From contig JAHBXB010000001.1 in NCBI GenBank assembly GCA_019636655.1, forward strand, positions 1,219,483 through 1,283,482: 64,000 nt of DNA, given 5' to 3'. Made by a program: the position numbers and the translations under genes. The notes under the pieces are model-generated. The model was not told the DNA's origin, ran no database searches, and saw only the letters and a program-made list of their open reading frames with translations. Of the stretch, positions 35,733-45,594 are shown in pieces (within the stretch, counting starts at the first letter, position 1; the number at the start of each line of letters is the position of its first letter). Source of the DNA: Phycisphaeraceae bacterium. GTDB taxonomy: Bacteria; Planctomycetota; Phycisphaerae; Phycisphaerales; UBA1924.

Positions 35733-37079
35733 CTATCGGCCCGTATCCACCGGACGCGCTGCGCCGGGCATGACCACTTCCGCGGCTGGCGTCTCGACCT
35801 TTACCTCGACCGGCTGGTAGAACTTGTGCACCACCCACTTGGCCGGGTCCGCCAGTGTCTGGAATGCGATCGCGCCGTCGATGTGGTCAAGCGTCAGCCC
35901 GAACTGCGACCCGGTCTCCGGGATCCGAGTCAGGGTCAGGAACACGCCGTAGTTCCCCGACCGCAGCATGTTCCTGAACTTGAACGTTACCGTGAATCGC
36001 TCCCCGCTCCGCATCGGCGGCAGCCAGACCCCCTCCGCCGTCGTCCCCGACCCCGTCAGGTCCACGCCCGCACTATCTCGCACCCCGAAACTCACATCCA
36101 GCCGGTCGATGTCCGCCAGCGCCCGCACCGCGGTCTCGACCACGATGGTCTCGCCGAAGACATACGTCGACACCGGGTCGCCGTCCTCGCTCAGCACCCG
36201 CACCCGTTCGATCTGCGCGTGTCCGCTGCCATACCGCAGCGATCCCTTCGGCCCGGTCTCGAACGGCACCGCATCCGGGAGCGACGTCATCTGGCGTGAC
36301 GCCTCCTCGTTGGTCAGCGTGCGTGTCTGCGCAATGTACCGGTCCACCACCTCGCCCGCGTGGCCGAACTGCACCATCCGCCCCGCCTCGAGGAACACCG
36401 CCCTCTGGCACAGGCTCTTCACCGAATCGGCGCCGTGGCTGACAAACAGCAGCGTCACGCCGCTGTCCAGCAGCTTCCGCATCCGCGCGATGCACTTCTG
36501 CTGGAAGCCCAGGTCCCCCACCGCCAGCACCTCGTCGACGATGAGGATGTCCGGGTCCACGGACACCGCCACCGAGAACGCCAGCCGCGCGTGCATACCG
36601 CTGGAGTAGTGCTTCACCGGCTGGTCGATGAACTCGCCGATATCCGCAAAGTCGGCGATCGAATCGAACCTGCGGTGGATCTCCCGGCGCGGGATCCCCA
36701 GGATCGCCCCTTGCAGGTAGACGTTCTCCCGACCCGTGAACTCCGGATTGAACCCGCTGCCCAGTTCCAGCAACGCCGCCACGCGCCCTCGCACCGCGAC
36801 CTCACCCTCCGTCGGCGTCAGCGTCCCCGCGATGATCTGCAGCAGCGTGCTCTTCCCCGAGCCGTTGCGGCCGACGATCCCCACGGCCTCCCCCGGCCGC
36901 ACGTCGAAGCTCACATCGCGCAGCGCCCAGAACGGCCGATGGAACGTCTTCACCCGGCCGAACAGCGCGTGCTTGAGGCGGTCCCGCGGCTTGTCGTAGA
37001 TCAGGTACCGCTTCCCCGACCGGCGCACCGAGATGGCCGGCTCCCGCGCCGCCTCGCCGTTCAGCGTGCTAGATGACAT
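35733..37079 (-). CDS. wzt: polysaccharide ABC exporter ATP-binding protein (Wzt-like) with glycan-binding C-domain
   Basis: 448 residues. ABC core: Walker A GRNGSGKST (about 67-75), VAALLELGSGFNPEFTGREN (the Tyr/Glu-rich hallmark of Wzt/TagH), signature YSSGMHARLAF, Walker B ILIVDEVLAVGD, switch FVSHG. From about 265 a beta-sandwich C-terminal domain (SLRYGSGHAQIERVRVLSED, FGETIVVETAVRA, GLTLDHIDGAIAF) matches the Wzt carbohydrate-recognition domain that selects finished O-polysaccharide. Its start overlaps the wzm stop by 11 nt. Confidence 0.93.
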   Translation of the reverse strand: MSSSTLNGEAAREPAISVRRSGKRYLIYDKPRDRLKHALFGRVKTFHRPFWALRDVSFDVRPGEAVGIVGRNGSGKSTLLQIIAGTLTPTEGEVAVRGRVAALLELGSGFNPEFTGRENVYLQGAILGIPRREIHRRFDSIADFADIGEFIDQPVKHYSSGMHARLAFSVAVSVDPDILIVDEVLAVGDLGFQQKCIARMRKLLDSGVTLLFVSHGADSVKSLCQRAVFLEAGRMVQFGHAGEVVDRYIAQTRTLTNEEASRQMTSLPDAVPFETGPKGSLRYGSGHAQIERVRVLSEDGDPVSTYVFGETIVVETAVRALADIDRLDVSFGVRDSAGVDLTGSGTTAEGVWLPPMRSGERFTVTFKFRNMLRSGNYGVFLTLTRIPETGSQFGLTLDHIDGAIAFQTLADPAKWVVHKFYQPVEVKVETPAAEVVMPGAARPVDTGR

Positions 37080-37899
37080 CGCTGAACCCCCTCTTGCACC
37101 TCATGAACGCCGCGTACCCCACCTGCATCGTCACCAGCCCGATCGCCGTCACCACCCCCAGCGCGAGCCAGTCCGGCTGCTCACCCCGGAGCAGCGTCGA
37201 CCGCGATGCTTCGACGATCGTCGTCAGCGGGTTCGCCAGGATCACGGCGTGGAAGATCTCCAGCCCCGGCCTCTCCAGTGATGAAGCCGGGTAGAAGATC
37301 GGCGTCGCAAAGAACAGCAGCTGCATCACCACCGGTACAACCTGCTTGGTGTCCCGGATGAACACCCCCAGCGCCGCGACGCCCCACGTCACCCCCAGCG
37401 TCAGCATGCACAACGGCACCAACACCACCGGAAACAGCAGGATCATCGGCGACAGCACCCCGGCCGCCAGTCCCGCGCCAACAAGCAGGATCACCAGCCC
37501 GATCGCCCCAAAGAAGAGCGACGCCAGCAGCCCCGACGGCGCCAGCACTTCCAGCGGAAACACGACCTTCCGCACCAGGTTCGGCCGGTCCAGCACCATC
37601 GCCGGCGCCCGCGTCACCGTCTCGGCAAAGACCCCGTACACCACCCACCCGCAGAAGAAGTACAGCACGAAGTCCCACGTCGTGCTCGCCGCGCCGAGCT
37701 TCTCCCACTTGCTGGGAAAGATCTGCGTGAACACGATCGTGTACACCCCCAGCGTCAGCAGCGGGTTGATGATCGTCCACGCGATGCCGAGGTTCGTCCC
37801 CTTGTGGCGCACCTCGATGTCCCGGCGCGTGAACTGACCGAGCAGCTCCCGGTACCGCCACAGGTCCGCCAGCAGCCCCGGAAGGCTCAGCAGTTCCAT
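37069..37899 (-). CDS. wzm: polysaccharide ABC exporter permease (Wzm-like)
   Basis: 276 residues from ATG 37899 (an ATG at 38001 would add 34 polar residues). Six TM helices; conserved ABC-2 sequence FTRRDIEVRHKGTNLGIAW and INPLLTLGVYTIVF near the N-terminus, with FVLYFFCGWVVYGVFAE and RDTKQVVPVVMQLLFFATPIFY, as in Wzm/KpsM/TagG. Transfers lipid-linked glycan across the inner membrane together with Wzt. Confidence 0.93.
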   Translation of the reverse strand: MELLSLPGLLADLWRYRELLGQFTRRDIEVRHKGTNLGIAWTIINPLLTLGVYTIVFTQIFPSKWEKLGAASTTWDFVLYFFCGWVVYGVFAETVTRAPAMVLDRPNLVRKVVFPLEVLAPSGLLASLFFGAIGLVILLVGAGLAAGVLSPMILLFPVVLVPLCMLTLGVTWGVAALGVFIRDTKQVVPVVMQLLFFATPIFYPASSLERPGLEIFHAVILANPLTTIVEASRSTLLRGEQPDWLALGVVTAIGLVTMQVGYAAFMRCKRGFSDVI

Positions 37900-38072
37900 C
37901 AGCGGTGTCTGACGCGACGACCGCACCGAGACCACGCTCGACTCGCTCGACAATCTGGTGCTCCGTTCGTCCGCTCCGGGCGGACGGGCCGATCCGAACA
38001 TCTGCCGTGTGCGGTGGCCCGCAACACGCCCCAGACCGTACTTCGGCGTGCCCCCGACTGTATCCACACGCT

Positions 38073-40427
38073 TTACAACCCGCCATGTTCCGGGGGACGC
38101 CCACCGTCGTCCCCAGCCCGAGCCGGGCCCGACACCCTGGCCGACACGCGCGAATACCCCACCGCCACCAGCAGCATCAACAAACCCAGACCCACGAAGC
38201 TCGCCACCCGCCACGTCTGCGGCGCCTCCGCCAGGTCGTAGACCACCGCCTTGCACGCTGCCAGCCCCAGCAGCCCAAGCCCCGCGTACCGCAGCCCGGG
38301 CACCCTGCGTGTGAATCCGATCACGATCGCGCCGACCGCAAAGAGCCCCCACCACACCGATACCGCCGCGAGCCTCGCCGTCGAGTCGCTCGCCAGAATC
38401 CCCGCGGCCCGTGCCACCTCGAAACTCGTAGCAACCAGCAGGAACCCGCCCGCGATCGACCACAGCCCAGCCTTCAGCCCGGGCACGCTCGGCCCCGGGC
38501 GCCCCTCCTGCTCGCGCCCCTCCCATCCCAACCCGGTGAGCACGGCGCAGATCGTCAGCGCGATCAGCAGGCCGCCGTGCAGCCCGATCGTCGCCCCCGA
38601 CTCGAAGTACCCCTCCGGCACATATTCGACGGCCCACGGTGCCATCGCCGCCACCACCGCCGTCGACCCGATCACGTCCAGCGCGAGCCTCCGCTCCAGC
38701 CGGTGCAGGCACGCAACCACAACCCCCACCGCCAACCACACCACGCTCACCGGCGCCGCCTCGTGCGCGTTAAGCACGGACGCCATCACCAGCACCATTC
38801 CAACTGCCGCCGCGGCCACCGCTACCCGCCGCCACCCCGACCACGACACCAGGAGAAGCCTCGCGCACGCGAACCAACTGATCCCGGCTATCGCCATCAA
38901 CGCCGTCCACCAAGTCAGGTGCAGCCCCGCAAAGTCGATCGCCGGCGCATCCAGCCAGCGCCGCAGGAGCACAAGGCGCCCCGCGGCGATCGACAGCACA
39001 ACCACCCCGTACCCATCAAGCCCGCGCGACCCGATCCATCTCCCCGCCGCGACCGCCGCCAGCCCCATCGCCAGCCACGTTACAACCTCCACCCACGGCT
39101 GCTCGACCGCCAGCGCGATCGCCGCGATCAGCAGCGCGCCCGCCTGCATCATGAGCACCGCGCCCAACCGCTGGCCGTCTGTCTCCGGCACATCACAGAA
39201 CACGCGAAGGCGCCCGGCCAGCACGATCGCCAGCGTTCCCGCTGCGACAACCCCCGCGGCCGGAACCACCCATTCCGGAACCACCCACCGCTCCGCAAGG
39301 AATACGCCGAGAACGGAGCACCACGCCGTGGTGCTCAGGCTTGTGATCAGCGGTCTCGCCGCGCGGTAGTGCCGCACGTCCACGGACCCGAACAGTGTGC
39401 CGCTGTCCCCGCCCGACATGCCGCCGCGCGCCGCGCTCGCGCTCAGCTCCCCGTGCACTGCGCCCCAGACCACCGCAAGGAACCCCAAGCCGAGCATCGG
39501 CCACTGCCGCGCATCGCCAAACACCCATGGCGTCCCCAGCAGGGCAGTACCCCACCACGCCGCCCGTCGCAGGTGATGAAACGGATCCGGCCGCCACCCG
39601 GAGAGCCCCAGCCCGAGCCCGAGGAGCGCCACAAGATACGCCGGCATCACCGCCGGATGCCCCTCCGCGTGGCGCAGAATGATCGGCACGAGGTACGCAC
39701 CCACCATCGACAGCAGCGCCACCGACACCAGCCCCGCACGACCGGCCACCGCAATCCCAAGGCCCGCCACACCTGCAAGCAGCACAAAGGACACACCCGC
39801 GGGAATCAGGCCGTACACCCCGTACGCCCCATACGCCACCGCGTACAACGTGCCGATGCCCGCGGCGGATACCCCCGCCGATGCCAGCGCCCCGAACCGC
39901 CGCCTCGTCCACTCCCCCAGCCCCAGCAGTACCAGCCCAAACCCGGTGCCGACCCAGCACTTCGCCCCAGGCGGGATCTGGTTCATCCACCCACGGTCGT
40001 ACGCCAACTTCAGAAACAACCCAACACCTATCACCACGATCACCGCCCCCACCGCCGCAAAGAACTTCGCTCCGACCACCTGCTCGACTGACCACGTCGG
40101 AGTCTCACGCTCAGCCCGCGTCGGGGGCGCCAGAGGAGGCGAGTGGGAATCCCCGGCTCCCGCCTCAACCCCTCGCTTTGGCTTGAGTCGGGCCAGCGCC
40201 TCGACCGTCCGGTTGGCCCCTGCCTCACCCCACGCCGCCACAACGGGCCTCGTCGGCGGTGGAGCCGTAACGGGCGGCTCGCTCGCCGCGTCCGGTGCCC
40301 GCTCCGGCGACATCACCGGCGAAACCGGCTCGGGTGCCATGCCCACGTGCTGCTCTAGCCGATCGATCCGGCGCCGGAGTTCGTCGATCTGCGTGGCCAG
40401 CACCGGGTCGCTCTCGGTCATTGGCAT
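38073..40427 (-). CDS. DUF2339 multi-pass membrane protein
   Basis: 784 residues. A short coiled coil (about 5-27, QIDELRRRIDRLEQHV) and a Pro/Ala-rich linker precede the hallmark VEQVVGAKFFAAVGAVIVVI and LKLAYDRGWM of DUF2339. About 20 or more TM helices fill the remainder, in the repeated small-residue-rich pattern of that family. Function unknown; DUF2339 proteins are often near cell-wall genes. It has its own promoter with two operator-like repeats; stop is 173 nt from wzm. Confidence 0.87.
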   Translation of the reverse strand: MPMTESDPVLATQIDELRRRIDRLEQHVGMAPEPVSPVMSPERAPDAASEPPVTAPPPTRPVVAAWGEAGANRTVEALARLKPKRGVEAGAGDSHSPPLAPPTRAERETPTWSVEQVVGAKFFAAVGAVIVVIGVGLFLKLAYDRGWMNQIPPGAKCWVGTGFGLVLLGLGEWTRRRFGALASAGVSAAGIGTLYAVAYGAYGVYGLIPAGVSFVLLAGVAGLGIAVAGRAGLVSVALLSMVGAYLVPIILRHAEGHPAVMPAYLVALLGLGLGLSGWRPDPFHHLRRAAWWGTALLGTPWVFGDARQWPMLGLGFLAVVWGAVHGELSASAARGGMSGGDSGTLFGSVDVRHYRAARPLITSLSTTAWCSVLGVFLAERWVVPEWVVPAAGVVAAGTLAIVLAGRLRVFCDVPETDGQRLGAVLMMQAGALLIAAIALAVEQPWVEVVTWLAMGLAAVAAGRWIGSRGLDGYGVVVLSIAAGRLVLLRRWLDAPAIDFAGLHLTWWTALMAIAGISWFACARLLLVSWSGWRRVAVAAAAVGMVLVMASVLNAHEAAPVSVVWLAVGVVVACLHRLERRLALDVIGSTAVVAAMAPWAVEYVPEGYFESGATIGLHGGLLIALTICAVLTGLGWEGREQEGRPGPSVPGLKAGLWSIAGGFLLVATSFEVARAAGILASDSTARLAAVSVWWGLFAVGAIVIGFTRRVPGLRYAGLGLLGLAACKAVVYDLAEAPQTWRVASFVGLGLLMLLVAVGYSRVSARVSGPARAGDDGGRPPEHGGL

Positions 40428-40433
40428 AGCTCC

Positions 40434-40470
40434 AGATAGTGACCGCTAACATTAGATAGTGTACACTAAC
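40434..40470 (-). repeat. two 17-bp operator-like direct repeats, 20-bp period
   Basis: AGATAGTGACCGCTAAC (40434-40450) and AGATAGTGTACACTAAC (40454-40470) repeat with 20-bp spacing, two helical turns. The second contains a perfect 12-bp palindrome, TAGTGTACACTA (40457-40468), overlapping the -10 box. Likely binding sites for a dimeric repressor. Confidence 0.6.
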
Positions 40471-40485
40471 GCATGCGATAGTCAA
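40458..40485 (-). promoter_or_regulatory. sigma70-type promoter of the DUF2339 gene
   Basis: Minus-strand TTGACT (40480-40485) and TACACT (40458-40463), spacer 16 nt. GGAG lies just before the ATG at 40427. A second inverted repeat, GCGAT-AGTCA-ATCGC (40475-40489), covers the -35. Confidence 0.6.
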
Positions 40486-40520
40486 TCGCGACCTCCACCC
40501 ATCAATATGCGAACATAATC

Positions 40521-42227
40521 CTATTTTGGGATTCCCGCCGCAAGCACCCCCTCGATGATCTCACGGTGGTTCGCGCACCTCGGGCACTTGTGCTGTCCCC
40601 CCAGCTTGCCGCGAGACTCAAGCCACCTATGAAACGTTCCCGTCCCGACTGGCGACACCGTCGGCGGCGCCATCCCCAGGTTGTCCGTCCGCTTGGTCGT
40701 GTAGTCGACGTTCTGCCGCTTGAGCGCGGCGTCGAACGCCTCCGCAAAGCCCTCGATCACCGCCCCCGTCGGCCTCCCATCGATCTCGACCGCCAACTGC
40801 AGCCCCGCGCGCCGGCCCTCGCCGGGGTACACCGGCGCCGCCGTGAACTCCCCCACCATCACCCGCGCCTCGCGAGCCGCCGCGGCGACCGCGTTCTCGA
40901 TGTGCTCGACGATGAGATTCTCGCCGAACGCATTGATGAAGTGCCGGTGCCGGCCCACGATGCGCAGCCGGCTCGGCCCCCGCTGCCCCTCCCCTCTCCG
41001 GGCGCCCGCGGCCCATCGCGGCGCATCACAGATCGTGTCGAACTCGACCACGTCCCCGATCACGTACCTCCACAGCCCCGCGCACGTGCTCATCACGACG
41101 ACGTACCGCACACCCGGCTCCACCTGCTCGCACGTGAACGCCCGCGCCGTCGGAGAGTCAATCTCTTCCAGGGGCACGAACTCGTAGAAGATCCCGATGT
41201 CCGACAGCAGCCGCAGCCCCGGCTCCCCCCGCGTGTCCTGGATCGCGATGAACCCCTCGCTCGCCGGGTACAGCTCCAGCCTCGTCGGGATGTCATCCCC
41301 GTCTGCTGAACCCGAGTACAACTGCCGCACCCGCGGCTCGAAGGGCGTGTACTTCACCCCGCCGTGCACGAACAGCTCGAGGCTCGGCCACACGTCCCGC
41401 ACCGTCTCCGCCGGCCGCCCCCGGCGCCGGGCCGCTTCCAGCACCCGCTCGAAGAGCACCAGCGTCCACGAGGGCATCCCGTTGATCATCCGGATGTCCT
41501 CGTCCACGCACCGCTCCGCCATCGCTTCGATCTTGCTCGGCCAGTGCGACATCAGCGCGATCTCGGGCCCCGGCAGGTAGATCTCCGTCAGCGGCCACCG
41601 GATCATCGGCGTCACCAGCCCCGAGAGGTCCCCCGTCCTCACGCCGTGCTCGTTGCACGCGATGTCCGTCGAGCCGCCTAGGAACAGCGACTTGCCCCCC
41701 AGCACCCGCGCCAGCGGCACGCCGAACCGGCTGGCGTTCGCGAACAGATCCAGCGCCGCCCGGTAGTTGCTCCGCAGCATCGCCCGCGTGACCGGGATGT
41801 ACTTGTCCCCCGCCGTCGTGCCCGACGTCTGCGCAAAGTCCCGCACCAGCCCCGGCCAGAGCACATCCGGCTCCCCGTTCTCCCTCATCCGCGAGATCGG
41901 CGTCCGGAACGCGTAGTAGTCCGCCAGCGGCACGCTTGCGCGAAACCCGGCGACCAGTTCCGCATCGCTCAGCCTCCCGAGCTCCGCGAACCCGTGGGAC
42001 CTCCCGAACTGCGTCCCCTTCGCCCGCGACAGCAGCCACCGCAACTGCCGCACCTGCACCTCGGCCATGCAACGCGCCCACCACTCGCGGTCGTCAAGCC
42101 GCCGGATCCGGCGCGCCAGCCGCGCCGACAGCGCCACACCGATCAGCGATGTCCACCTCCGCCCGCCGCCGCGCGGCCCGGAACCAGACGTCGCCACCAC
42201 AGATCGTTCGGCGGTTCCCGCCATCAT
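40521..42227 (-). CDS. GH3-type acyl-acid:adenylate ligase
   Basis: 568 residues, ATG 42227 directly behind the hydrolase stop (1-nt gap). GH3/JAR-like adenylating fold: nucleotide motif FAQTSGTTAGDKYIPVT; LYPASEGFIAIQDT; motif near VVVMSTCAGLWRYVIGDVVEF; and the C-domain hinge GRHRHFINAFGENLIVEHIE. Plant GH3 enzymes conjugate jasmonate or auxin to amino acids through an acyl-AMP; bacterial ones mostly have unknown substrates. C-terminal Cys-x2-Cys (KCPRCANHREI) might bind metal. Last gene in an operon with a hydrolase and a LolCD-like exporter. Confidence 0.88.
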   Translation of the reverse strand: MMAGTAERSVVATSGSGPRGGGRRWTSLIGVALSARLARRIRRLDDREWWARCMAEVQVRQLRWLLSRAKGTQFGRSHGFAELGRLSDAELVAGFRASVPLADYYAFRTPISRMRENGEPDVLWPGLVRDFAQTSGTTAGDKYIPVTRAMLRSNYRAALDLFANASRFGVPLARVLGGKSLFLGGSTDIACNEHGVRTGDLSGLVTPMIRWPLTEIYLPGPEIALMSHWPSKIEAMAERCVDEDIRMINGMPSWTLVLFERVLEAARRRGRPAETVRDVWPSLELFVHGGVKYTPFEPRVRQLYSGSADGDDIPTRLELYPASEGFIAIQDTRGEPGLRLLSDIGIFYEFVPLEEIDSPTARAFTCEQVEPGVRYVVVMSTCAGLWRYVIGDVVEFDTICDAPRWAAGARRGEGQRGPSRLRIVGRHRHFINAFGENLIVEHIENAVAAAAREARVMVGEFTAAPVYPGEGRRAGLQLAVEIDGRPTGAVIEGFAEAFDAALKRQNVDYTTKRTDNLGMAPPTVSPVGTGTFHRWLESRGKLGGQHKCPRCANHREIIEGVLAAGIPK

Positions 42228-42228
42228 C

Positions 42229-43083
42229 TCACCCTCGCGCCGCCCGCGGCTCCAACTCCGCCGCAAACTCCAGCAGCGCCGCGGCGAACCCCTCCGCTCC
42301 CTCCATCATCGGCGCGTGGCCGCACCGGTCCAGCCACACCAGCCGCGACCCCTCGATCAGCCTGTGAAACTCCTCCGCGGCCTCGGGCGGCGTCACGATG
42401 TCCTGCCGTCCCCACACCAGCAGCGTCGGCGTCCTGATCTCCCCGATCCGGTCGCCGAGGTGGTCCCGTCGCGCCGACCGGCTGAGCTTCACCATCGCCC
42501 TCGCCCCGTGCCGGTCCGACAACTCCCGATGCGCCCGGTCCACATCCTCCTGGCGCATGTTCGCCGGGTCGTAGAAGAGTTCGCCGATCTTCCGCTCCAG
42601 CCATCCGCGGCTGGGCTTGATCTGCACATCGCTCACCATGGATTTCTCGACCAGCCCGCTCGACCCCGCGAGCACCAGCCCCTTGCACAACGCCGGGTCG
42701 TTGAGGGCGATCCGCAGCGCCACGTGCCCTCCGAAGGAGTTGCCCACCAGTACCACGGGCTCCCCGAGTTCCCGCACAAACTCCGCCGTCAGGCGCGCCA
42801 CCGCCTGGATCGAGCAGTCATCGCCCCGCAGTTGCAGCAGCGGCAACTCGAACAGGATGCACCGCACCCGGTGCTTCACCCGGTCGACCACCGATTCCCA
42901 GTGCTCGTTCAGCCCCACCAACCCGTGCAGGAACACCACAGGCAGCCCCGACCCCGTCGAGCTCACCGTCCCCGCGACCCGCCCATCCGCCGATCGCCAC
43001 ACAGCGCAACCATCTGTTCCAGCCTCGGCGAAGCGCCAGGTTGGAGCCTCATTGGTCGTGGCTGACTGATGCGTCCCTCGCAC
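42229..43083 (-). CDS. alpha/beta-hydrolase
   Basis: 284 residues, GTG start. Oxyanion motif VVFLHGLVG; nucleophile Ser116 in VLVGNSFGGH; Asp228 in GRQDIVTP; His256 in RCGHAPMM, so the catalytic triad is intact. Cap region at about 140-205. Resembles meta-cleavage/haloperoxidase-type or lysophospholipase-type hydrolases; substrate not predictable. Immediately precedes GH3, 45 nt after lolD. The pairing suggests that it acts on an acyl compound made or activated by GH3. Confidence 0.88.
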   Translation of the reverse strand: MRGTHQSATTNEAPTWRFAEAGTDGCAVWRSADGRVAGTVSSTGSGLPVVFLHGLVGLNEHWESVVDRVKHRVRCILFELPLLQLRGDDCSIQAVARLTAEFVRELGEPVVLVGNSFGGHVALRIALNDPALCKGLVLAGSSGLVEKSMVSDVQIKPSRGWLERKIGELFYDPANMRQEDVDRAHRELSDRHGARAMVKLSRSARRDHLGDRIGEIRTPTLLVWGRQDIVTPPEAAEEFHRLIEGSRLVWLDRCGHAPMMEGAEGFAAALLEFAAELEPRAARG

Positions 43084-43128
43084 ACGAACATCATACCTTG
43101 GGGCGCTTCTATGTGCACATCCGGCCGC

Positions 43129-43854
<726 letters not shown>

Positions 43855-43889
43855 CCGTCTCCTTGACCGGCCCACCCGGCCGTCCCGCC

Positions 43890-45470
43890 CTACTCAAACC
43901 GCAGCGCCGCCACTGGATCCAGCCTCGCCGCCCGGAACGCCGGGATCAACGCCCCCAGCAGGCTGAACACCACACCACCGGCGACCACCGCGGCCACCTT
44001 CCACGGCACCACCTCGTTCGGGATCGTCACGAAGTAGTAGATCTTCGGGTCCCACACCTGCACGCCGGTCACGCGCCCCATCCACTCGTGGATCGGGTTG
44101 ATGTTCCACACGATCGTGCACGCCGTCAGCGCCCCCAGCAGCGACCCCGTCACCCCGATCAGCATCCCGTACCGCAGCCACAGCCACGCGATCCCGACCT
44201 GGCTTGCCCCGATCGCGCGCAGCACCCCGATGTCCTTGGTCTTCTCGCTGATCATCGCCCAGAAGATCGCCAGGATCATGAACGACACGGCCACCGACAG
44301 CACCATCAGGATCAGCAGCACGGTCACCGTCTCCTTCTCGACCGCGCTCACGAACGACCCCTGCCGCTCCCGCCAGGTCTGGATGATCACCCCGCCCACC
44401 ATCCCCGACACCGGCGGGACCTCCCCCCGGTGCTCCTTCTCAAACTCCGCATACACCTCCCGGCACTTCGCCGCGACATCGTCCGGCGATGCATCCCTCG
44501 CCCCGCGCACCAGCACCGTCGTCACCCGCGCCGGCTCCACCCCCATCGTCTGCGGCTCGGGCGTCCGCTCCTTCCCCGTCACCGGATCAACCTCGATCGC
44601 GTACCGGTCCACCTTCCCGGGCCTGAGGCGCAGCGCCTCGTCCATCTTCAGCATCCGCTGCAGCAGTCCCAGCTCCACCAGCACCGTCTTGCTGTCGATC
44701 TCGTAGATGCCGCTCTTGAACTCGTTCGCCACGGGGATCGTCCGCGACACCACGTCGATCGTCCGCCCCTTGCGGTCCATCGGGAACACGTTGATCGTCA
44801 CCTGGCCCCGCGGCATGAACTCCGGACGCCACTCGATCGCCCCGTCCTCGTTCCGCACGCCGTACGGCCGCGGCGTGTACCACCCTCCCACGTGCCGCTC
44901 GTTGAACCCCGTGACCTCGATCCCCAGCACCGCCGCGGGAACCAGCGCCCCGCTCGCCGGGTCGCTCTCCTGGAGCCTCAGCCCGTCCTGCAGCAACTGC
45001 GCCCAGTTCGGCGCCGGCGCCTCCGCCGTCGCGCGCTGAAGCCGCCAGTCCCGCCCCGCGCTGTCCTTCGACGTCGGCTGATCAATCGGCTTCCACCACA
45101 GTGTCGATGCGTAGTCCACAACCTTGGCGTAGCTCGGCCCGTCGACCCCCTTGATGTACACCGGCTCGGTCCGCCCGTCGGGCAGGTTGATCATCCCCCC
45201 CGCCTCGATCAGCGGCGCCGCCGCCTCGATCCCCCCCGCCTTCTCCAGCCGCTTGATGAGGTCGTCGTAGTGCGCAAACCCTGTCGTCGGCCAGGTGATC
45301 GACACATCCCCCATCAGGGTCCGCCCCGACGAGAGCAGCATGTCGAGGAAGCCCCCCATGATCGACCACACCAGCAGCACCATCATCGTGCACAGCAGCA
45401 CCACCACCGCCGAAAGCAGCGGCATCACCTTGCTGGTCATGTAACGGCGGGTGAGGAGTGATTGGTACAC
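43890..45470 (-). CDS. LolC/LolE-like ABC permease
   Basis: 526 residues, GTG start (ATG 45440 is an alternative). Layout matches MacB/LolC/LolE: one N-terminal TM (about 15-41), a large periplasmic domain (about 45-375), then three C-terminal TM helices (about 383-410, 430-460, 490-512). KTKDIGVLRAIGAS is the coupling helix of the family, and LIPAFRAARLDPVAALRFE the family C-terminus. The periplasmic domain is larger than in E. coli LolC (about 400 residues total). Substrate could be lipoprotein or the product of the GH3/hydrolase genes. Confidence 0.9.
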   Translation of the reverse strand: MYQSLLTRRYMTSKVMPLLSAVVVLLCTMMVLLVWSIMGGFLDMLLSSGRTLMGDVSITWPTTGFAHYDDLIKRLEKAGGIEAAAPLIEAGGMINLPDGRTEPVYIKGVDGPSYAKVVDYASTLWWKPIDQPTSKDSAGRDWRLQRATAEAPAPNWAQLLQDGLRLQESDPASGALVPAAVLGIEVTGFNERHVGGWYTPRPYGVRNEDGAIEWRPEFMPRGQVTINVFPMDRKGRTIDVVSRTIPVANEFKSGIYEIDSKTVLVELGLLQRMLKMDEALRLRPGKVDRYAIEVDPVTGKERTPEPQTMGVEPARVTTVLVRGARDASPDDVAAKCREVYAEFEKEHRGEVPPVSGMVGGVIIQTWRERQGSFVSAVEKETVTVLLILMVLSVAVSFMILAIFWAMISEKTKDIGVLRAIGASQVGIAWLWLRYGMLIGVTGSLLGALTACTIVWNINPIHEWMGRVTGVQVWDPKIYYFVTIPNEVVPWKVAAVVAGGVVFSLLGALIPAFRAARLDPVAALRFE

Positions 45471-45594
45471 GTGGGCCTAGTCTATGGACCGCAACCCCGC
45501 ACGGATCAGACGCTCGCCACTAGTGTTCGGATTCGCCCGGCGTCCCTTTCAGGCACGCCTCGCGTCCCGCGTGCCCGCACTACCATCCTCCACC

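Noticed and set aside
34548..36299. 583-codon plus-strand frame
   Set aside because: Opposite FkbM and wzt, whose motifs are unambiguous.
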